Assembly (NCBI RefSeq): GCF_004362825.1
Contig: NZ_SNXZ01000001.1
Span: 124,001-188,000, forward strand
Origin: Labedaea rhizosphaerae
GTDB lineage: Bacteria > Actinomycetota > Actinomycetes > Mycobacteriales > Pseudonocardiaceae
Direction: 5' to 3'
DNA: 64,000 nucleotides
The notes beneath the pieces are model-generated. The model worked only from the letters and a program-made list of their open reading frames with translations. It was not told the DNA's origin and ran no database searches. The position numbers and the translations under genes were made by a program. This document shows positions 58,602-64,000 of this stretch, piece by piece. Position 1 is the first letter of the stretch. The number at the start of each line of letters is the position of its first letter.

Positions 58602-59411
58602 TCAGGCGGCGGCTTCGCCTTGGGTTCGGGCTCGGGCGCAGGTGGCCAGGATCGTCCGGGCGATCAGGTCCGGGTCGTCGTTCATGGGCACGTGGCCGCA
58701 CCGCGGCAGCGACACGTGGGCGGCCTCCGGCAGCAGCGCCGCCGCCCGCCGGGCCTGACGCGGCCACAGGATCCGGTCCCGGCTCCCCCACGCCACCGTC
58801 GTCGGCACGACCGGCGCGGGCGCGGCGAACACGTACCGCGCCCCGCTCTCGGCCACCGCGTCGAAGCCGGACGAGGTGACCATCGACGCCAGGTCGGCCA
58901 GCATGACCTGGGCATCGGTCAGCGACGGCCGGCCGAACAGCACGCTCCCGCTGATCACCCGCGCCGCCCGCGTGCTGACCATCAGCCGGCGCAGCGACTC
59001 CGGCGCGTGGCCGAGGCGGCGGACCATGCGCAGCACGTTCAGCGCCCAGGTCCGGTCGCGCGCCGTCCAGAAACCGGCCGGGGCCAGCGCCGTCGCCGAG
59101 CGCGCCAAACCCTGCGATGCCAGCTCCAGCGTCAACGTCCCGCCCAGCGAGTTGCCGGCCAGGTGCGGGCGCGGCACGTCCAGGGCCTCGAAGACCTCCG
59201 CGAGCGCGTGCACCGCGTGCGGCATGTCGTAGGGCAGGTCCGGCGGCAAGGCGGGCGACGCCCCGAAGCCCGGCAGGTCGATCGCGATCACGTCGTGGTG
59301 CTCGGCGAGGCGGTCCAGCACCGGCTCCCACGCCTGCCACCGGTGCCCGATCCCGTGCAGCAGCACCAGCGGCTCGCCGCGCCCGCGCCGCTCGTACACC
59401 AGCTCGATCAT
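58602..59411 (-). CDS. Alpha/beta-fold hydrolase
   Basis: 269 aa. Oxyanion LLHGIGHRW near 16-24; nucleophile Ser in GNSLGG; acid Asp in WGSRDRI; His in CGHVPMNDDP. ATG at 59411, 11 nt after the reductase gene stop, so co-transcribed with it. Esterase, lipase or C-C hydrolase; sequence does not say which. Confidence 0.85.
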   Translation of the reverse strand: MIELVYERRGRGEPLVLLHGIGHRWQAWEPVLDRLAEHHDVIAIDLPGFGASPALPPDLPYDMPHAVHALAEVFEALDVPRPHLAGNSLGGTLTLELASQGLARSATALAPAGFWTARDRTWALNVLRMVRRLGHAPESLRRLMVSTRAARVISGSVLFGRPSLTDAQVMLADLASMVTSSGFDAVAESGARYVFAAPAPVVPTTVAWGSRDRILWPRQARRAAALLPEAAHVSLPRCGHVPMNDDPDLIARTILATCARARTQGEAAA

Positions 59412-59422
59412 CTCGGCCTCCC

Positions 59423-60415
59423 CTACAGATCCAGCACGACGAGGCCGCTGCCGCGGTCCCGGCAAATGGACATCTCGTCCTCGCCCGGCAACACCCGAAC
59501 CCGGCAAGTCCCGCAAAACCCCTGCTGGCACGAGTACGCCACGCTCGGCAGCACCTCGCGGACGGCGGCGAGCACGCTGCGGTCCGACGCGACCGGCACC
59601 GTCACACCCGTGCGGGCCAGCCGAACCACGAACGGCTCCCCGCCGACGACCGGCGGCGGCGAGAACCGCTCGAAGTGCAGTGGCCGCCGGCCCAGCACCG
59701 CCCGCACGCCGTCGATCATCGGCACCGGGCCGCAGCAGTACACGGTCGCCCGGTCCGGGGCGTGGGCCAGCAGTTCGACGGGATCCGGCACGCCGGATTC
59801 GTCGTCCGTGCGCACGACCACCCGGTCGCCGGAAAGCTCCGCCAGGAACGGCATCGACGCCCGCGACCGTCCTGTGTAGACAAGCCGCCAGTCTGCGCCG
59901 CGCGCTTGGGCGGCCCGCACCATCGGCAGGATCGGCGTGATCCCGATGCCGCCGGCGAGGAACAAGTACGAAGGCACGTCAAGGAAAGGGAAGGCGTTGC
60001 GCGGCCCCTGCACCGCCACCGACGAGCCCTTGCGCAGCGTGGCATGCACCTCGACGGAACCCCCGTCGCCGCCGTCGATGCGGCGCACCGCGATCCGGTA
60101 AGCCCGCCGGTCGGCCGGGTCACCGCAGAGCGAATACTGCCGGCGCCGTCCCGACGGCAGCAGCACATCGAGGTGGCAGCCCGGCTGCCAGAGCGGCAGC
60201 GGCGCGCCCGATGGATCGACCAGCCGCAAGCTGATGACGTCGGCCGCCTCGTGGACCACCTCGTCGACGACCAGCCGCAGCGTCCGGTCGACCGCCCGCA
60301 CCGGCGGCTGGCGGCGGGCACCGCGGCGGGACAGCCGCTCGTAGGCGTTGGTGACCGGCACCAGCGCTCGCATCAGGCGATCCCGGCGGTACAGGGCGGG
60401 TGGTGGCGGGATCAC
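59423..60415 (-). CDS. PDR/VanB-type flavin and 2Fe-2S reductase
   Basis: Electron-transfer subunit for oxygenases, 330 aa. FMN/FAD domain with RRQYSLCGDP; NAD domain with LAGGIGITPILPM and VYCCGPVPMI; C-terminal plant-type ferredoxin with Cys296, Cys301, Cys304 and Cys318. The loop before the last Cys is about 15 residues shorter than usual. GTG at 60415 after GGGAG. Its oxygenase is likely the di-iron protein encoded upstream. Confidence 0.87.
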   Translation of the reverse strand: MIPPPPALYRRDRLMRALVPVTNAYERLSRRGARRQPPVRAVDRTLRLVVDEVVHEAADVISLRLVDPSGAPLPLWQPGCHLDVLLPSGRRRQYSLCGDPADRRAYRIAVRRIDGGDGGSVEVHATLRKGSSVAVQGPRNAFPFLDVPSYLFLAGGIGITPILPMVRAAQARGADWRLVYTGRSRASMPFLAELSGDRVVVRTDDESGVPDPVELLAHAPDRATVYCCGPVPMIDGVRAVLGRRPLHFERFSPPPVVGGEPFVVRLARTGVTVPVASDRSVLAAVREVLPSVAYSCQQGFCGTCRVRVLPGEDEMSICRDRGSGLVVLDL

Positions 60416-60429
60416 CGCGGGCTCCCCAC

Positions 60430-60541
60430 GGTTTTCCACAGGCGGGCAGTTGTCCACAGATTCGCTCGCGACCCGTTGCGAGGCTTGCGAACCGATAGAA
60501 TGGAACTGGGGTCGCCCCCCGGGACGGGTGGGGGCTGGGTA
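60430..60541 (+). repeat. Dispersed repeat copy B
   Basis: TTTTCCACA (60432-60440), TTGTCCACA (60450-60458), TAGAAT (60496-60501), CCCCCGGGA (60516-60524), GGGTGGGGG. Direct orientation relative to copy A. It splits the minus-strand operon between the reductase and the di-iron gene. Confidence 0.75.
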
Positions 60542-60629
60542 ACGCGGGCGCGAAGCAAAACCGTTGCGGCGCAAGGATTTTGCGGGCAGGGGTTTTGCGG
60601 GGCGGCCGGAGTCGGGGCCAGCGGCCCGT

Positions 60630-61487
60630 TCACGACGCGGCCGCTGCTGCTGGGGAAGACGCCAGGTAAGCCACCGCCTGGCTGGTCGAGCCCTCCTGGC
60701 TCGGGTGGTAGCGGCGCGGCAGGTACCGCCAGGTCGCCGGCAGCAGCTGCCCCGGCCGCGGCAGCAAGCCCCGACGGGCCGCGCGGAAGTAGGCGCGCCA
60801 GGACGCTCGCGGCGGGCGCGTCGGGTCGTTGCGCAGCAGCCAGCGGGTGGACCGCACGAACAACCAGCCGAGGACCGGCGCGACCACGAGCATCGTGCGC
60901 ACGCGGCGCAGGTAGCGCCCGTCCAGGTGCATGTACAGGTCGAAGGCCACCGACCGGTGCTCCACCTCTTCGGCGCCGTGCCAGCGCAACAGGTCCAGCA
61001 TCGTGGGGTCGGCGCCGGCGGCGTCCAGGGCGCGGGCGTCGAGGACCCACTGGCCCAGCACCGCGGTGAAGTGCTCGACCGCCGCGATCACCGACAGCCG
61101 CTCCAGCAGCCACTGGTGCCGGGCGGCTCCGGTCAGCTCGCGGTCGCCCAGCAGCGAACGGAAGATCCACTCGATCTGCGCCACGAACGGCCCGAGGTCG
61201 ATGCCTTGCGCGGTCAGGTGATCCGCCGCGCCCTGGTGCGCTTCGGCGTGCACGGCCTCCTGCCCGATGAACCCGAGCACGTCCTCGCGCACCTTGTCGT
61301 CGGCGATCAACGGCAACGTTTGCTTGAACACGTGCACGAACCACCGCTCACCCTCGGGCAGCACCAGGTGCAACGTGTTGATCGCGTGCGTGGTCAACGG
61401 CTCGCCCGGAACCCAGTGCAGGGGCACGGAGGACCAGTCGAACTGGACGTTCCTCGGTTGCAGCACGAGGTTTTCCGGCTCGGCCAT
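60630..61487 (-). CDS. Ferritin-like di-iron protein (annotated family: metal-dependent hydrolase, PF10118-type)
   Basis: 285 aa. Four-helix core with a complete carboxylate di-iron ligand set: Glu47 (PEGERWF), Glu77-xx-His80 (QEAVHAEAH), Glu138 (AVEHF) and Glu174-xx-His177 (GAEEVEHRS). These are the features of ferritin-like oxygenases and oxidases, not of hydrolases. A hydrophobic stretch near 200-217 (MLVVAPVLGWLFV) suggests membrane contact. ATG at 61487, 5 nt after the epoxide-hydrolase fusion. Substrate unknown; lipid is likely from neighbours. Confidence 0.82.
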   Translation of the reverse strand: MAEPENLVLQPRNVQFDWSSVPLHWVPGEPLTTHAINTLHLVLPEGERWFVHVFKQTLPLIADDKVREDVLGFIGQEAVHAEAHQGAADHLTAQGIDLGPFVAQIEWIFRSLLGDRELTGAARHQWLLERLSVIAAVEHFTAVLGQWVLDARALDAAGADPTMLDLLRWHGAEEVEHRSVAFDLYMHLDGRYLRRVRTMLVVAPVLGWLFVRSTRWLLRNDPTRPPRASWRAYFRAARRGLLPRPGQLLPATWRYLPRRYHPSQEGSTSQAVAYLASSPAAAAAS

Positions 61488-61492
61488 GGCGC

Positions 61493-63235
61493 CTACCGCA
61501 CCGGGTTCAGCCGCGCGAAGCGGCGCATCAGGCCGGGCGCGAACCGCGAGCCCAGGCGGCCCGCCTTCGCCTCGACGGTCACGGGCACGACGGCGGTGTT
61601 GTCGAGCACCGCCTTCACGATCGCGGAGGCCACCCGCTCGGGCGGGAACCCACGCTTCGCGTACGCGCTCGAAGCCTTGCGCCGCAACACTTCCTGACGC
61701 TCGTCCGAAGCCCCGGCGAACCGGGTGGTCGACGTGATGGCCGTGTTGACCAGCCCCGGACAGATGGCGGACACGCCGATGCCGTGGGCGGCCAGCTCGG
61801 CACGCAGGCACTCGGAGAGCACGAGCACGCCCGCCTTGCTCGCCGCGTATGCCGGCAAGGTGCGCGAAGGCGTGTACGCCGCGGCCGACGAGAGGTTGAC
61901 GATGTGCCCGCCCTCGCCGCGCGCCACCATCAGCTCGCCGAAGAGCTTGCAGCCGTGCACCACACCCATCAGGTTCACGTCCAGGACCCGTTGCCACTGC
62001 GCCGAAGTGGTGTCCATGAACGCACCCGCCAGCCCGATGCCCGCGTTGTTCACCACCACGTCCGGCACGCCGTGCGCGTCCGCGACCTCGGCCACGAACC
62101 GGGTCATCGCGTCCTCGTCGGCGACGTCCGCTTGGAACGGGTAGGCCGCCGCACCGATGGTCTTCGCGGTCTCCTCCGCGGCGGCGAGGTCGAGGTCGGC
62201 CACCACGACCTCCGCGCCGAGCCCGGCGAAGAGCTGCGCCGTGGCCCGGCCGATCCCGCTGCCCGCGCCGGTCACCACCACGAGCTGGTCGCCGAAGCGC
62301 TGCCGCGGCACGCCGGATCGCCCACGCTGCAACGACCTGGTGACCGGTGCGCCCTCGACGTGCTCGACGAACTCGGTGACCGCACGGGCCACCACGTCCG
62401 GGCGCGACTCCGGCGCCCAGTGTCCGGTGTGGATGGTCCGCCGCCACAGCCGCGGCACCCAGTGGTCCAGTTCCGCGGTCGGGCCCGGTGTGACGTAACG
62501 GTCGGCGGCCGGGAGCAGGGCCTGCACCGGCACGTCGGTCCAGCGCTGCCGCGGGTGCAGCAGGCGCGGCAGCATGTTCGCCCGGTACAGCCGCACACCC
62601 AGCGCGCCGTCGGCCGCCTGGGTGTCCGCCGGATGCCCGTCGCGGGGCTCGAGGCCCTCGACGGCGTGCATCAGCTTGCCCCAGTTGCGGCCGATCACCG
62701 TGCGCCACAACAGTTCCGGCACCACGGGCACGTGGAACAGGTAGATGTACCAGGAATGCGCGAGCTGCCCGGCGAGCTTGCGCAGGTTGCGCGGCGTCGG
62801 CGCGCGCACGGTCCGGCGCAGCCACGCGCCGGTGTGGTCCAGGCAAGGACCGGAGATGGTGGTGAACGAGGCAATCCGGTGCTGGCGATCGGGGTCGGTG
62901 ACCGCCTCCCACGCCTGGATCGAGCCCCAGTCGTGGGCCACGACGTGCACCTTGCCCGACGGCTTGACCGCGTCGACCACCTCGAACAGGTCGTCGCCGA
63001 GCCGTTCGGTCCGGTAGCCGTCGGTACCGGGCGGTCCGGTGGACGCCCCGGTGCCGCGGGTGTCGTAGGTGACGACGTGGAAGCGCTCGGCCAGCCGATC
63101 GGCCACGCCGTCCCACAGCCGGTGCGTGTCCGGGTAGCCGTGCACGAGCAGCACCGTCGGTGCGCTCGGGTCGCCCCGTTCGAACACCGCCAGGGTCGCG
63201 TCCCCCGACTCCACCGACCGCTGCGCACTCGTCAT
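61493..63235 (-). CDS. Epoxide hydrolase-like / short-chain dehydrogenase fusion (EphD-like)
   Basis: 580 aa. N-terminal alpha/beta hydrolase (1-305): HGYPDTHRLW oxyanion motif, nucleophile Asp in VAHDWGS, His in HTGHWAPES, all as in epoxide hydrolases. C-terminal SDR (about 318-560): VTGAGSGIGRAT, NNAG and YAASK. Same design as mycobacterial EphD (Rv2214c), which acts on lipid epoxides. ATG at 63235. First gene after the MerR regulator. Confidence 0.88.
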   Translation of the reverse strand: MTSAQRSVESGDATLAVFERGDPSAPTVLLVHGYPDTHRLWDGVADRLAERFHVVTYDTRGTGASTGPPGTDGYRTERLGDDLFEVVDAVKPSGKVHVVAHDWGSIQAWEAVTDPDRQHRIASFTTISGPCLDHTGAWLRRTVRAPTPRNLRKLAGQLAHSWYIYLFHVPVVPELLWRTVIGRNWGKLMHAVEGLEPRDGHPADTQAADGALGVRLYRANMLPRLLHPRQRWTDVPVQALLPAADRYVTPGPTAELDHWVPRLWRRTIHTGHWAPESRPDVVARAVTEFVEHVEGAPVTRSLQRGRSGVPRQRFGDQLVVVTGAGSGIGRATAQLFAGLGAEVVVADLDLAAAEETAKTIGAAAYPFQADVADEDAMTRFVAEVADAHGVPDVVVNNAGIGLAGAFMDTTSAQWQRVLDVNLMGVVHGCKLFGELMVARGEGGHIVNLSSAAAYTPSRTLPAYAASKAGVLVLSECLRAELAAHGIGVSAICPGLVNTAITSTTRFAGASDERQEVLRRKASSAYAKRGFPPERVASAIVKAVLDNTAVVPVTVEAKAGRLGSRFAPGLMRRFARLNPVR

Positions 63236-63298
63236 TGAGCAACCCACTCACTGGGGACTTCACTGTCAACGACGAACGTTACAACGCCCATTGTCAGC

Positions 63299-64000
63299 TT
63301 ACAACCGGTCGGCGCCCCGCCCCTCCTCCAGCACAGCCACCAGCCGGTCGCCGATGATGTCCGGGATCACCCGGTTCGCCGAGCGGGCCACCGCGGCCGA
63401 CAAAGCCGAGTTGACCAGCGGTTTCAGCTTCGACAGGACCTCGACGTAGTAGGGCAGCTCGTCGCCGCTGGGCAGCCAGCCGGGGCCCTTGGGATCCAGC
63501 ACGTACTTGCGCACGACGCTCACCATCAGCCCGGCGACGTGGTCGACGTCCTGCTGCAGCTGGGCCGCCAGCTCCAGCGCCTCGGCCAGCGGCACGCCGA
63601 GCTCGACGAGCTGGCGACCGGCCTCGACCAGGCGCGGGCTCGGCGCGTAGAAGCGGGCGCCACGCCGTTCGAGCAGCTTCAACTCGAGCGCGCGGCGGAT
63701 GTTGGCCTGCGACAGCTCGCCGCCGAACATGTCGCGCAGCTGTCCGAGGGTGAGGTGCTCGGGCTGCTCGTCGGTCCACGACGCGCCCAGCGTCTCCTCC
63801 AGCCCGAGCAACTCGGCCAGCGTGTAACCGGACTGCCAGGCCGCCAGCATCTCCTTGATCTGGGCGAACGCGTACCCGCGGGCCAGCATGTTGATGACCA
63901 GCCGCAGCCGGGAGAGGTGGGCGTCGGTGTAGATGGCGGTGCGGCCGCGCTTGATCGGCGCGGGCAGCAACTGCCGGTCCTGGTAGACGCGCACGTTCCG
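63299..64000 (-). CDS. MerR-family regulator, 5' end outside the window
   Basis: At least 233 aa are visible; the start lies beyond base 64000. The part seen begins in the HTH (RNVRVYQDRQLLPAP, YTDAHLSRLRLVINMLARGYAFAQIKEML). The C-terminal domain of about 150 residues is all helical and unlike metal-binding MerRs. It probably controls the epoxide hydrolase/di-iron operon 63 bp downstream. Confidence 0.85.
   Translation of the reverse strand, partial: RNVRVYQDRQLLPAPIKRGRTAIYTDAHLSRLRLVINMLARGYAFAQIKEMLAAWQSGYTLAELLGLEETLGASWTDEQPEHLTLGQLRDMFGGELSQANIRRALELKLLERRGARFYAPSPRLVEAGRQLVELGVPLAEALELAAQLQQDVDHVAGLMVSVVRKYVLDPKGPGWLPSGDELPYYVEVLSKLKPLVNSALSAAVARSANRVIPDIIGDRLVAVLEEGRGADRL

Noticed and set aside
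60630-63269. Single 879-codon reading across the epoxide hydrolase fusion and di-iron gene
   Set aside because: The first two thirds are an out-of-frame shadow of the EphD-like gene; the real protein starts at the ATG at 61487.

Overview
The window is a 64 kb stretch of a high-GC actinobacterial chromosome. It carries about 60 protein genes and no transposase, phage, CRISPR or recognisable tRNA/rRNA gene. A mycothiol S-conjugate amidase (mca), a GreA next to a DUF4307 protein, a GuaB1-type protein, many GTG/TTG starts and many promoters fused to start codons place it in Actinomycetota. Gene content fits Pseudonocardiales (Saccharothrix/Lentzea/Actinosynnema-like) best; that placement is inference.

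Much of 8.8-48.3 kb is, from memory of the Mycobacterium tuberculosis map, an inverted copy of the Rv1074c-Rv1111c neighbourhood: DUF6542, ispH, Rv1109c-like, xseA, xseB, DUF4245, glpX, fumC, phoH2, Z-prenyl synthase, PAQR, DUF255 thioredoxin protein, Rv1083-like, mca, DUF4307, greA, metB, cbs, SGNH hydrolase, thiolase. Lineage-specific genes are inserted between these. They include an unknown gene inside the xseA-xseB operon, an L,D-transpeptidase, a MocR/EamA pair, a DNA ligase and guaB1, an ABC exporter, a small secreted peptide, an Lrp/hppD tyrosine-catabolism pair, and two Gln/Gly-rich membrane proteins.

Layout: 0-3.3 kb secreted subtilase; 3.4-8.6 kb DNA-repair nucleases sbcC-sbcD and divergent rmuC with a perfect LexA-type box; 8.8-18.4 kb isoprenoid, ExoVII and central carbon genes; 18.4-26 kb transporter, regulator, ligase, GuaB1 and ABC exporter; 26-37.8 kb phoH2 to greA; 37.9-41.5 kb tyrosine degradation and sulfur amino acids; 41.7-48.3 kb disordered membrane proteins, cbs, thiolase; 48.5-53.2 kb cell-envelope genes (BI-1, surface protein, class F sortase, deacetylase-like); 53.2-54.6 kb a CooC-like ATPase with an SCO5389-family protein; 54.6-58.4 kb fatty acyl-CoA reductase, glyoxalase and DivIVA-like genes; 58.6-64 kb a minus-strand cluster of MerR regulator, epoxide hydrolase-SDR fusion, ferritin-like di-iron protein, flavin/2Fe-2S reductase and alpha/beta hydrolase.

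The most interesting candidate system is that last cluster. The protein usually called a metal-dependent hydrolase carries a full E / ExxH / E / ExxH ligand set and sits beside an electron-transfer reductase and an epoxide hydrolase. This suggests a lipid oxygenation pathway rather than a hydrolase. Other points of note are six 38-bp tandem repeats running out of the hppD stop codon, an inverted-repeat element that forms the whole gap between two genes, direct repeats flanking the reductase/hydrolase pair, a terminator-like hairpin at the predicted 5' end of the greA transcript, and a recurring TAnnnT box exactly 6 nt before start codons.
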